A stretch of DNA of 47,054 nt, taken from positions 1 through 47,054 of the IMG/VR virus record IMGVR_UViG_3300031227_000085, one strand, 5' to 3'. Under the pieces are notes generated by a model. The model ran no database searches. It saw only the letters and a program-made list of their open reading frames with translations, and was not told the DNA's origin. Both the position numbers and the translations under genes were made by a program. Origin of the DNA: a virus. Below are positions 30,837 through 39,900 of the stretch, in pieces (the stretch's first letter is position 1; every line of letters starts with the position of its first letter).

Positions 30837-30864
30837 ATGGCAAGTACTTTAATAGGAGGAGGAG

Positions 30865-31227
30865 ATGAGATGCCCAAAATGTGGTAAATGGATGTTTCTG
30901 ACGAAGTATCCCAACGGCAGAGTTATCTTCTACTGTAGTAAGGACGCCGGAGGATGTGGTCACGAGGTAATAGTCAAGGAGGCGGAGATGAGAGAAGAAA
31001 CGAGGGCAGAGTACGAGCGGTTCCTTGACAGGTTGGAAGAGCTACAGGCGAAGAGGGTGAATGTTGATGTCATCCTGCAAATAGCCAGTGGACACATTCC
31101 AGACTCGGAAAAGGAGTTGATTCTACGGATGAAGAGGATGAGTGGGCAGGAGGTGCCAAGTGGAGGAGAAAGATGTCAAGAAGCTCAAGAGGGTGTGGGC
31201 GAAGGAGCGGAAGAGCCTCAAGGCTAG
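30865..31227 (+). CDS. Zinc-ribbon protein
   Basis: The 120-residue protein starts with RCPKCGKWMFLTKYPNGRV and YCSKDAGGCGHEV, a four-Cys ribbon of the topoisomerase/transcription-factor kind. The middle is helical; the tail is Gly/Glu-rich and overlaps the phosphoesterase gene, so its last residues may be constrained by that overlap. AGGAGGAGG precedes the start. It is first after structured region C. Confidence 0.6.
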   Translation: MRCPKCGKWMFLTKYPNGRVIFYCSKDAGGCGHEVIVKEAEMREETRAEYERFLDRLEELQAKRVNVDVILQIASGHIPDSEKELILRMKRMSGQEVPSGGERCQEAQEGVGEGAEEPQG

Positions 31228-32185
31228 TGTCCGCAGGGTCAACGGGCTGCTCCGTTCTCAGGAAAAGGAACTCGTTGTTGCCGATAGGATTATCGGTGTC
31301 GTCAGGGACTCGGTGCTATCACTACCGCCAATCGAGGTTCCGAGCTTCCCGACTCCAGAGATGTCCGAGACGGAAGAGGTGGCGGTTATCTTCATCTCAG
31401 ACTGTCACATTGGAAAGAAGACCAAGAGCTACAATCCGAGGGTCTTCGCCAAGAGGCTGCGTAAGCTAGAGAGGTCACTTCTAAGCATAGTCGTGTCCCT
31501 GCGTAGCATTCGGCCTATCAAGAAGCTGGTAGTGATGTTTGGTGGCGATCTCTGCGATGGAGAAAGTCTGTTTCCGGGCCAGTTCGAGCTAATCAATGTC
31601 CCTGTTCTGGACCAGGTGTTCTCTATCGGGTTGCCCGAACTGACCAAGTTCCTCTACTTCTGTCTCGAGAATTTTGAGAGCGTGGAGGTACAGTGTGCGA
31701 AGGGGAATCACGGACGCACGCCAGCGGCTAAGTGGACAGCCTCAACGAGTACGAACTGGGACTATGTTCTGTACAAGGCTATGGAGGCGGCAACGAAGAA
31801 GCAGGATAGGTTGAAGTGGCACCTTAAAACGGGGCCGGACGACTGGAAGTCTCTGTTTCGTGTTGCGGGTCATGGTTTCCTTTTGACCCACGGGGCGCAA
31901 ATTAGGTCCTACTATTCGACCCCGATTTACGGAATAACTAGGCAGTCAATGAGGTGGCAGACTGCATATCGGGATAGGATCAAGCTGAACTACTTCTGCT
32001 TTGGTCACTTCCATAGTGCGGGAACCTTCCGCTTCAACCAGATTGTCGCGATAATGAACGGGGCCTGGGTATCAGACGACACCTACGCAGAGGAGAAGCT
32101 AGGAGTCGCAAGCGTTCCAGAACAAACACTTTTCTTCGTCCACCCTAAGTATGGGATGACAGCTCGTTATGCGCTCAGTCTGTAG
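31160..32185 (+). CDS. Calcineurin-like metallophosphoesterase (GTG start)
   Basis: The 341-residue protein contains the metallophosphoesterase motifs in order: SDCHIG, GGDLCDG, KGNHGR, LTHG and GHFHS. An N-terminal coiled-coil-like region (KLKRVWAKERKSLKASVRRV) precedes the catalytic domain. GTG 31160 is chosen because AGGAGG lies 6 bases upstream; a longer frame starts at 31142. Substrate may be nucleic acid (SbcD/Mre11-like family members) or a phosphorylated small molecule. It is convergent with the HNH gene on the other strand with a 12-base gap. Confidence 0.85.
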   Translation: MEEKDVKKLKRVWAKERKSLKASVRRVNGLLRSQEKELVVADRIIGVVRDSVLSLPPIEVPSFPTPEMSETEEVAVIFISDCHIGKKTKSYNPRVFAKRLRKLERSLLSIVVSLRSIRPIKKLVVMFGGDLCDGESLFPGQFELINVPVLDQVFSIGLPELTKFLYFCLENFESVEVQCAKGNHGRTPAAKWTASTSTNWDYVLYKAMEAATKKQDRLKWHLKTGPDDWKSLFRVAGHGFLLTHGAQIRSYYSTPIYGITRQSMRWQTAYRDRIKLNYFCFGHFHSAGTFRFNQIVAIMNGAWVSDDTYAEEKLGVASVPEQTLFFVHPKYGMTARYALSL

Positions 32186-32197
32186 CCAGTAATCGGG

Positions 32198-32755
32198 CTA
32201 TAGCGGGGGTTCGGGATTAGGGGGTTTGATGCCAAGCTGGCTTTCCAGCTCCCTAATCCTCTCTTTAAGCACCTGATTTACTAGTTGGCTGTGGTGTTTC
32301 TTGAGCGGCATTGCGACTAGGTTCACTGCCCTATTATCGTTCTTGATGCCGTTAAGGTGGTGTATGACCCACCCTTCGGGGAGTTGTTTACCGTTGGCTT
32401 TTTCCCAGACGAAGATGTGTTCAAGGACATATTTACGATGCGCGCGGTGGTGTCCTGGGGCGTAAATCTCAATGTACCCGTTGCCCTTGTGCCTTCGGCC
32501 ACCCTTCCAAGCGTGGTTTAGTGGGCCTTGGCAGCTTTTAAGATAGCAAGACTGGCAAAGGGGGCGACTCTTTACCGTATGACTAGCGTTGCCGTGCGGC
32601 TTGCCACACTGGACGCATTTAGGTTGGTTGGCTTTGTTCCACCGCCTAGTTCGCCAGTTAGCCCGCCTCCGGCTACAGTCTGGGCTACAGGTTTTCTGCC
32701 TTGGGTTGTATGGGGTATATGTCTTTCCGCACACAACGCACACTCTATCTTCCAT
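32198..32755 (-). CDS. HNH homing endonuclease (minus strand)
   Basis: The 185-residue protein begins at ATG 32755 (MEDRVCVVCGKTYTPYNPRQ). Zinc knuckles CVVCGKTYTPYNPRQKTC and CVQCG/CQSC lie in the N-terminal half; the HNH core is HRKYVLEHIFVWEKANGKQ with WVIHHLNGIKNDNRAVNL, a common phage H-N-H form. A short coiled coil ends the protein. It is the only leftward free-standing gene and is convergent with the phosphoesterase. The -10 box ends 6 bases before the ATG, so the mRNA is predicted to be leaderless. Confidence 0.9.
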   Translation of the reverse strand: MEDRVCVVCGKTYTPYNPRQKTCSPDCSRRRANWRTRRWNKANQPKCVQCGKPHGNASHTVKSRPLCQSCYLKSCQGPLNHAWKGGRRHKGNGYIEIYAPGHHRAHRKYVLEHIFVWEKANGKQLPEGWVIHHLNGIKNDNRAVNLVAMPLKKHHSQLVNQVLKERIRELESQLGIKPPNPEPPL

Positions 32756-32761
32756 GCGGAA

Positions 32762-32790
32762 AGTATAGCACAGAACATACCGCCAGTCAA
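32762..32790 (-). promoter_or_regulatory. Promoter of minus-strand HNH gene, predicted leaderless
   Basis: On the minus strand TTGACT (32790-32785), 17-base spacer, TATACT (32767-32762), with TGTGC directly before it forming a TRTGn extended -10. The ATG follows after 6 bases. Confidence 0.8.
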
Positions 32791-32837
32791 ACAGGTGTGT
32801 CATGGAGATATGTTCTCGACCTGACCAAGTAACAACT

Positions 32838-32862
32838 GGGGGGCTATCTAGCCTAGCCTCCC
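32838..32862 (+). terminator. Intergenic hairpin before 32986
   Basis: GGGGGGCTA (32838-32846) pairs with TAGCCTCCC (32854-32862) with one G-U. No U-tract. The interval 32756-32985 otherwise holds a poor promoter-like TTGACT (32883) and a 27-codon frame at 32906 that I do not trust. Confidence 0.45.
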
Positions 32863-32985
32863 AAATTCAATGAGAGTATTTATTGACTTCGGAAAACTGA
32901 ACATAATGTTACGATTATCGTTAGTTATTTCTATTTTAATGGGAGATATTGTTTCCGTAGAAGGGAACACAGAATTGGAGGCAAA

Positions 32986-33366
32986 ATGAAAGAATACAGT
33001 TTATCGAAACCAGAAAATGACAAGTTGAGCAGCCTGTTCGCTATCTTTGCTCATTATCAGATTGTGATGCAGACGATGGACAAGGAGCTAAAGGCGTTTA
33101 TTGTGGGAGATGTGTTCCCAAGGTTGGGGTTAACGCCGGAGGACTTTCCATTTGTGAATGTGAATATAAGGGAGGGGAAGGTAAGTCTGGATGATGTTAG
33201 GCAGAAAGAGGCCCAAAAGGGGCCAAAGGAACCAAAGGGGCCGGTTAAAGATAAGGGCTGGGATAAGGTAAAGGCTGAGGAACCGAAGGAGCCAGCTAAG
33301 GACGAGGGTTGGGAAGAGGAGGCGGATGAGAAGCCAAAGGCCAATCCAGACCATACAAACGAGTAA
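32986..33366 (+). CDS. Hypothetical acidic Lys/Pro-rich protein
   Basis: The 126-residue protein has a helical N-terminus (NDKLSSLFAIFAHYQIVMQT) and a low-complexity C-terminal half of repeated KGPKEPKGPVKDKGWDK-type units. The repeats suggest a flexible linker or binding tail. AATTGGAGGCAAA precedes the start. It overlaps the glycosyltransferase-methyltransferase gene by one base. Confidence 0.5.
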   Translation: MKEYSLSKPENDKLSSLFAIFAHYQIVMQTMDKELKAFIVGDVFPRLGLTPEDFPFVNVNIREGKVSLDDVRQKEAQKGPKEPKGPVKDKGWDKVKAEEPKEPAKDEGWEEEADEKPKANPDHTNE

Positions 33367-34763
33367 TGAAGATAACACCGCAGACTAAAATTGCATTAGG
33401 ATTACCAAGAGGTAAATGTGGATTCGACTGGGTTTGGATTATGCGACTATTGAAGATGTTCTCCGCCTACCCAGCTAACTACCTACCCATTGGGAAGTGC
33501 GCCCCGCACGCCTCGGCACGGAACCAGATAGTGCACGACTTCCTACAAAGCGAGGCAGAGTATTTGCTGTGGATTGACTCGGACACGGTCTGGGAGCCGG
33601 ACGACATTCAGGTATTAGCTAGCGAAGATAAAGATATAATCACGGGAATACAGTACTCGACCAGCGAGCACCGGATGCCGCTTATTAGGAAGTTGGATGA
33701 AAAGAACTGGACGGCCACCCCGATTGTGGATTACCCGATGGACAGGATATTCGAGGTTGACGGTTGCGGGTTCGGGTTCTGCCTTACTCATAGGAGGGTT
33801 TACGAGGCGCTGAAAGAGGAGTGGTTCGAGTTCCGTTCGGGGTTCTCGGAAGATTTGACATTTTGTTTCAAGGCCAAGAACGCAGGGTTTAAGATTTGGG
33901 CGCACCCGAAGGTTCAGTTAGGACACATAACATCAAGGGTGCTTACCTACAAGGACTTCACCGATAATCCAAAGTCAATGATGAGGGTCTACGCACAAAA
34001 GGCGGCTTATGATACCGCTAAGTGGTTGGAGCAGTGTCACCCGAACTGGAAAGAGGATTTGTCATTAGAGGGGGTTGTGAACCAGCAGGACGAGCCGGAG
34101 AAAGAACTACCACCAAACATCAACACAAAGGAGCATTGGGACGAGGTTTACTCAAAAGAAGGCTCGGTGGACGAAACTTGGCGGAACTATCCGGGGAAGT
34201 TTCCCTTTATTTCTAAGGAGTTATTGAGTGGCTTGCCTGAGGATGCGAAAGTGTTGGAGCTTGGCAGTGGAATGGGCGTACTGCTAAAGATAATACAGAA
34301 AGATTACCCAAAGTTCGACTTGACTGGAATGGACATTTCTGATGTAGCTGTATGCTCCCTAAGGGCACTCGGGATAAACGCAGAGCAGGGAAAAATGCCG
34401 GACTGGACACTCGGAATAAATAAGAATCTTGGGGTGAACGAAAATACCTTTGACTGTGTTATTGCTACGGAACTTTTGGAACACTTAGATAATGTTCCAC
34501 GCTTTGAAACTGTGGTGGAGGTCGAGCGAATCCTAAAACCTGGAGGGATGGCTATTTTCACTGTTCCAGATAACATTATGCCGCCTAGTGAGGAAAGGGA
34601 GCACCGAGTATGCTACACACGGGATAGGTTTGAGGAGTTTGTAAGGCAGGTATTCCCGATTTCGAAGGTTTACTCTAAGAAGTGCCTAGTGTCGGATAAG
34701 CCGTGCCCTGGAGGTGGGAGGTGGGGCGAGGCTCCGTTCCTGTTCGGAGTTTGTAAGAAATGA
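33366..34763 (+). CDS. Glycosyltransferase-methyltransferase fusion
   Basis: The 465-residue protein has two catalytic parts. Residues 1-220 are a GT-A domain related to the 46454 gene (YLLWIDSDTVWEPDDI with the DxD motif, and FSEDLTFCFKAKNAGFKIWA). Residues 250-460 are a class I SAM methyltransferase: AKVLELGSGMGVLLKIIQKD (motif I), FDLTGMDISDVAV (motif II), FDCVIATELLEHLDNV (motif post-I/IV region) and ILKPGGMAIFTVPDN. It may build a methylated sugar on a virion or host glycan. The substrate is unknown. It precedes packaging genes. Confidence 0.85.
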   Translation: MKITPQTKIALGLPRGKCGFDWVWIMRLLKMFSAYPANYLPIGKCAPHASARNQIVHDFLQSEAEYLLWIDSDTVWEPDDIQVLASEDKDIITGIQYSTSEHRMPLIRKLDEKNWTATPIVDYPMDRIFEVDGCGFGFCLTHRRVYEALKEEWFEFRSGFSEDLTFCFKAKNAGFKIWAHPKVQLGHITSRVLTYKDFTDNPKSMMRVYAQKAAYDTAKWLEQCHPNWKEDLSLEGVVNQQDEPEKELPPNINTKEHWDEVYSKEGSVDETWRNYPGKFPFISKELLSGLPEDAKVLELGSGMGVLLKIIQKDYPKFDLTGMDISDVAVCSLRALGINAEQGKMPDWTLGINKNLGVNENTFDCVIATELLEHLDNVPRFETVVEVERILKPGGMAIFTVPDNIMPPSEEREHRVCYTRDRFEEFVRQVFPISKVYSKKCLVSDKPCPGGGRWGEAPFLFGVCKK

Positions 34764-34933
34764 AAAGTATCAGCTTTATTGCGTTTGACCCTTGGATAAG
34801 GCAGCTTCGGACTGACAGAGGTTGGCGGGTCACGCTCGATGTCCCACAATCAGAGTATGAGAAAATAAAGGAGCTGCCAAATTTTCAGGATGTGGACTTA
34901 GTTGTGGAGGTAAAATATGGAAGACCGAAATAA
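34760..34933 (+). CDS. Small hypothetical protein
   Basis: The 57-residue frame starts in ATGA overlap with the preceding stop and ends 17 bases inside the small terminase gene. It has beta character (KSISFIAFDPWIRQLRTDRG, WRVTLDVPQSEYEKIKEL). A start codon and coupling are plausible; I do not recognise a family. Confidence 0.5.
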   Translation: MKSISFIAFDPWIRQLRTDRGWRVTLDVPQSEYEKIKELPNFQDVDLVVEVKYGRPK

Positions 34934-35426
34934 GGATAAAAGGAAGCGCCACACAAAGGAGTATTATCTGCGGGTAAAGGCTGAGTTTGTTGATTTTCTC
35001 GCTGACCCAGAGGAGGAACGACTACAAGGGGTTTTCGCTAAGGACAAGGATGTTAGTGGGCAGACCCTATCGGATTGGAAAGGTGAGGATGGGTTTTGGG
35101 ATAAGGTTTGGGAACGTTTCACCGGCTTTTACCTTCAAGGACAGTTGCCAGCGGTAAATAGGAAGCTAGTACAAAAGGCTAAGAGAGGGGATAAAGACGC
35201 AATGGATAGAGTTTATAAACTAGCTGGGAGAATGCCTCCGGATAAGTTTGAACACGAGTTACCGCAACTTGAAGGAATATCTAAGGAATTAAAGGATACA
35301 ATCGCAGAAGTATATGAACTCAAACTTAGAAGGAAATCAGTCCCCTATTCCAAAGGGGATCCAAAGGGAAAAGCCCCTAATATGGGCGGGAGAGAACTGC
35401 CGGACGGAGAAGGGCGACAGGCTTGA
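34917..35426 (+). CDS. Terminase small subunit-like
   Basis: The 169-residue protein is basic with a helix-turn-helix-like section (TKEYYLRVKAEFVDFLADPE, VSGQTLSDWKGEDGFWDKVW) near the N-terminus and further helices suited to oligomerisation. It immediately precedes, and overlaps by 113 bases, the large terminase, as expected for the DNA-recognition subunit. The last ~35 residues lie over the terL start and look like overlap-driven sequence. The assignment rests on position and general type. Confidence 0.6.
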   Translation: MEDRNKDKRKRHTKEYYLRVKAEFVDFLADPEEERLQGVFAKDKDVSGQTLSDWKGEDGFWDKVWERFTGFYLQGQLPAVNRKLVQKAKRGDKDAMDRVYKLAGRMPPDKFEHELPQLEGISKELKDTIAEVYELKLRRKSVPYSKGDPKGKAPNMGGRELPDGEGRQA

Positions 35427-36903
35427 CTTCGAGGAACACCCCTTCCTAGTTGATATTTATAAGGATACTGCTAGGGAGATTGTGGTCCAGAAGTCCGCAC
35501 AGACAGGGCTTACTACTTTTGGAATCAACAGAGCTTTATGGTTTGGGGACACGCATCAGGTTGCCGTTATTTACACATTCCCTACAGCAGGCGATGTTTC
35601 CGAGTTCTCCAAGGCAAGGGTAACGCCAATCATCCGTGCCTCCCCGCACCTGATGGGGCGGATAGCCGACGTTGACTCCGTTGAATTAAAGCAGATAGGG
35701 CAGTCGTTCATATACTTTCGTGGGACGTGGTCGGAAAGGCAGGCCATTTCGATTCCTGCGGATATGTTAGTTCACGATGAGACGGATAGGTCAAAGCCGG
35801 AGGTTCTCTCGATGTATCGGGAGAGGCTGTCGCACTCCAAATACAAGTACATAGTCAACCTATCGAACCCTTCCATACCGGGATATGGGGTTAATGCCCT
35901 ATACCTGAGGTCGGATATGAAGAAGTGGTTTGTGCAATGCCCCAAATGTGGCAAGGAGCAGGTCTTGAAGTATCCCGACTCCATCAGGATTGGGGAGCGT
36001 ACCTACTACCAGTGCGTGTTCTGCGGGGCGGAGCTTTCCGATGGGGTGAGGAAGCAGGGTAAGTGGAAGCCCACCAACAAGGGTGCGAGGATTAGCGGGT
36101 ACCATATCTCTCAGCTAATGGCTCCGTGGATTAGCGCCGAGGAGATAGTCGAAAAGAAAGAAAACGAGCGGTGGCTACAGACTTTCTACAACTTCGTTCT
36201 GGGACTACCTTATGCTGGTGAGAACGTCCCGATTAAGAGGACAGACCTACTAGAGTGCGTTCAGAATAAGTATGACCTCGAACAGTACGGGCGTGGTACT
36301 TATATGGGCGTTGACCAAGGGGATGAGCTTCACGTGGTTATTTTCCAACGGGGGGAAGCTAACAGGATAGTTTGGTGTGGGGTCTTGGATTCATTTGACG
36401 AACTCCCGAACCTGATGGACAACTACCAAGTGGTGTCTTGCGTGATTGACGCAATGCCGAATAAGCATTCGGCCAGACGGTTCGCCTACCAGTATCCGGG
36501 GAGGGTGTGGTTGTGCTATTACTCAGACACACAAAAGGAGCCAGTGAAATGGACAGAGGATGATGAAAAGAAGGAGTGGAGAGTTGTGGCCCAGCGAACG
36601 GAATCATTGGACGCTTGGGGAGAATCGGTGACAAGCCACAGTGTTATACTACCTAAAGTCACCCAGATAATAGATGTGTTTATACGGCACTCTTGTAACT
36701 TGGCAAGAGATAGGGTAGAGAAGCCAGACGGTACGATAATTTGGAAATATTTGGCAGTTGGGCCTGACCACTTTGCACACGCTGCCAATTATGGTATGAT
36801 TGCCTTGAGTCGAGCACCAGTTGGCTCTTTGGCTGAAACTTCCAAAAGGTCTAGGAAGAAGGATAGACCTATGACCGCCGGTTTAATGGATAAAGAATTT
36901 TAA
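35314..36903 (+). CDS. terL: Terminase large subunit, GpA family
   Basis: The 529-residue protein is a GpA-type packaging ATPase-nuclease. Walker A-like QKSAQTGLTT (residues 59-68), Walker B MLVHDETDR (151-159), a CPKCGK...CVFCG zinc ribbon (209-237) and nuclease acidic residues in MGVDQGDELH (about D334) and CVIDAMPN are all visible. It pumps DNA into the prohead and cuts it. The start at 35314 is supported by the N-terminal PLIWAGENCRTEKG pattern typical of the family. It is followed without gap by the portal gene. Confidence 0.92.
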   Translation: MNSNLEGNQSPIPKGIQREKPLIWAGENCRTEKGDRLDFEEHPFLVDIYKDTAREIVVQKSAQTGLTTFGINRALWFGDTHQVAVIYTFPTAGDVSEFSKARVTPIIRASPHLMGRIADVDSVELKQIGQSFIYFRGTWSERQAISIPADMLVHDETDRSKPEVLSMYRERLSHSKYKYIVNLSNPSIPGYGVNALYLRSDMKKWFVQCPKCGKEQVLKYPDSIRIGERTYYQCVFCGAELSDGVRKQGKWKPTNKGARISGYHISQLMAPWISAEEIVEKKENERWLQTFYNFVLGLPYAGENVPIKRTDLLECVQNKYDLEQYGRGTYMGVDQGDELHVVIFQRGEANRIVWCGVLDSFDELPNLMDNYQVVSCVIDAMPNKHSARRFAYQYPGRVWLCYYSDTQKEPVKWTEDDEKKEWRVVAQRTESLDAWGESVTSHSVILPKVTQIIDVFIRHSCNLARDRVEKPDGTIIWKYLAVGPDHFAHAANYGMIALSRAPVGSLAETSKRSRKKDRPMTAGLMDKEF

Positions 36904-39900
36904 TGCCAAAGCTAACTGAGAGAATCAGACAAGTATTTTCGACAAAGGCCGCCGGACGAACCGAGTTGGGCGCATCGGGAACTACTATATTTAGTGGTAT
37001 TATAGATACCGAGGAGTATGTTTCCGACCTCAAAGGCGACCAGCTAATTGACACCGTAAATAAAATGCGGTGGTCAGACGCCACGGTCAAGGCCGCCCTC
37101 CTAGCAGTTACCCTTCCAATTCTATCCGCAGACTGGGATATAGAACCCGCCTCAGAAGACTCTCAAGACATTGAAATTGCTGACGTAGTAAAACAGAACC
37201 TATTTGAAGACTTAGTTTGGGAAGACCTTTTGAGGGAAATACTTCTTTATCTACCGTTTGGATTCTATGCGTTTGAGAAGGTTTTCAAGCTGGTGGACGG
37301 GGTTTTCCTGTGGAAGAAGTGGGCGCCAAGGCTCCCCAAGACAATATATGAATGGAATATGGAGAAGGGAGAGCTAGTCTCGGTAGTGCAGAGGGTTTAT
37401 AAAGAAGGCAGCTACGAGACAATAACAATCCCAGCAGAGAAGCTGTTAATCTTTACCAACGAGAAAGAGGGCGACAACTTCCGTGGAACCTCCCTCCTCC
37501 GTCAGGCCTACAAGCACTGGTGGTACAGAAAGAACTACTACGCTATTGACGCCATCGCTACTGAGAGGCACGGGGTAGGAATACCTGTAATAACCTTACC
37601 TCCGGGGTACAGTCCGCAGGACAAAGAAGAAGCGGATGAATTGGGCTCGAACCTTCGGGCTAACCAGCAATCCCACATTACTAGGCCGTCCCCGCAATGG
37701 GAGATAGAGATGCTGGATATGAAGACCAGCACCCTCAAAGACCCCCAGAAGATGCTAGAACACCATACCAGAGAGATTCTGAAGTCGGTATTAGCTCAAT
37801 TCATCGAGTTAGGACAGCAAACCGGCTCTTGGGCTTTGAATGAGGGCCAGATGGCGTTCTTTGTGGACGGGGTGGATGCGGCGGCTTGCTATACGGAGAA
37901 TGTTATAAACAAATACGCTATCCAGCAGATGGTGGACTTGAACTGGACGGTGGATGAGTACCCCAAACTAACTCACGGGGACTTGGGTGTGATTGACGTA
38001 GAGAAGCTGTCGAATGCCCTACAATCACTTTCAATGGTAGGAATGGTCACGCCTGACCCAGAAATGGAAAGGTACCTGAGGAACATTCTAAAGCTCCCAG
38101 AACCCCCAGAGGAGTTTGGAACCTCGACACCAGCATCAAAGACGGAGGAGTTGGAAACAGAGGAGGAGAAGGTGGAGACGGAGGAGAAAGCGAAGACGGA
38201 GGAAAAGGTGAAGACGGAAAAGAAGATGAGCGAGCGATGGCATCGCCAGTTAACGAAAGCAGAGGGTGCGGTGAGGTTTGATGAGATTAAGCGGGTAATG
38301 GATTCAGAGGAGAAGGTACTATTTAACGAACTATCAAAGATTCTAATCCGTGAGCGGGCGTACCTGATGCCGAAGTTTGAACGGGCCGTTCAGAATAACG
38401 ATTTAGCGGCTTTGCAAAACATAGCCGGAAGGTTTAAAGGTGAGTACGAGAGGGTATTTAGGAACGGAAGTAAGAAGCTGTTCGAGTATGGGAAGAACAA
38501 AGCAGCATTTGAAATCAAGAAACCCGCACCCTCAACTACTGGAGAGAAGACGGGCGAGATTTTCGACCAAGCCCATTACTATGCGGAGCGCCACTACAAG
38601 GACTTAGTTGATAATCTAAAGTCGGCGGCCTCGATGGGGGTGCTTGATAAAACCGTCTCCACATCGGATACCATAAAGAGTGTTAAAGATACTTATAAGA
38701 AGTTCATTAACCGCAACTGCGCTATTACTGCTAACCTGTCGGTGGCGGAGGGCTTTAACGAGGGCAGGAAGTATTCGTTTGACACCTACTCGGAGGATGT
38801 TTACGGCTACCAATGGAGTGCTATATTAGACGGGGCGACTTGCTTCCCTGCTGGCACGAAAGTAATTACCGACAAGGGGGAGAGATATATACAGACTATA
38901 AAGGCGGGTGACAAGGTATTAACACGGGGCGGGTTCAAGCAAGTCACTGATAATGGGGTGCGAGATTACGAGGGGCGAGTAGTTAAGGTATCATCCACTA
39001 AAGGGCATTTTGTTTGTACCGAAGACCATCCTGTGTTTGTAAACGGGGGGTTTGAGGAAGCCAAGTATCTAACCGTTGGCGACACACTCACTTATTCTCG
39101 TAATAATGTATTCTTCAAGGTCGCTGATAGAGTTTATGGTTTCCTCGGGAAATCTCAGTACTTTGAACCCGTGTTTGGTAAGGTACTTAGTTTTCTTAAT
39201 ATCCTTAGATTTATCTCGGTGCCAGTAACTGCCATCAACTTCTACACAAATTCGGAACTTGGGGATGTAGAAATCGATAGAGTACCTACCAATACGGGCT
39301 TCTTGTGTGAAACTGTAAGAGATATTTTCAAGGGCGCCTCTAAACTTCTTTTCAAGCCCGCTTTCGCCGTGAAATCGGCGGTAGCACGCAATATTACAGA
39401 AGACTTGGTTAGTAGACGGAATCTTTCTAAAAGGTTTTCCGCACGATTTACATTTAATAATGACAGGCGGGCGACGACACTCTTCGGAGCAATAGCTCCT
39501 ATTCTGGCCTTTGGGATGATTAAAAGTCTTGCCACATCGTTTACAAATGCTGTAGGTAGCGTGCTTGCGTTTACACTCCAGCGAGCAGAAATTATATCTA
39601 CTAGCATTGGAGCGTGGTACGGAGAATTCTTTGCTACACCCAATACAGACTTTAATTACTCTTTTACCCGTATCTCTACAAGCAAGGGAGCAGAACAAAT
39701 CACGACCAGATTTAATAGCGTTGGCGGGGCGATAGAATACTCTACCGCAGCTGGGACAAATGACATTTTCCCCCGTCTTCGTGGATTTATGGTAGCACTC
39801 TCTGGAACAGAACCTAGGGTTTCTGCTCTTGTAGGGGGATTGAAAAGATTTGCCGCAAACTTGGCAAGCGTAGGTCATCAACCTAATTATAACATAAATA

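Noticed and set aside
32906-32988. 27-codon frame MLRLSLVISILMG... before 32986
   Set aside because: No ribosome binding site and only a poor promoter upstream.
39242-39643. Another minus-strand frame of 133 codons inside the intein
   Set aside because: It overlaps the convincing nuclease gene in a different frame and has no motif; it is a shadow.
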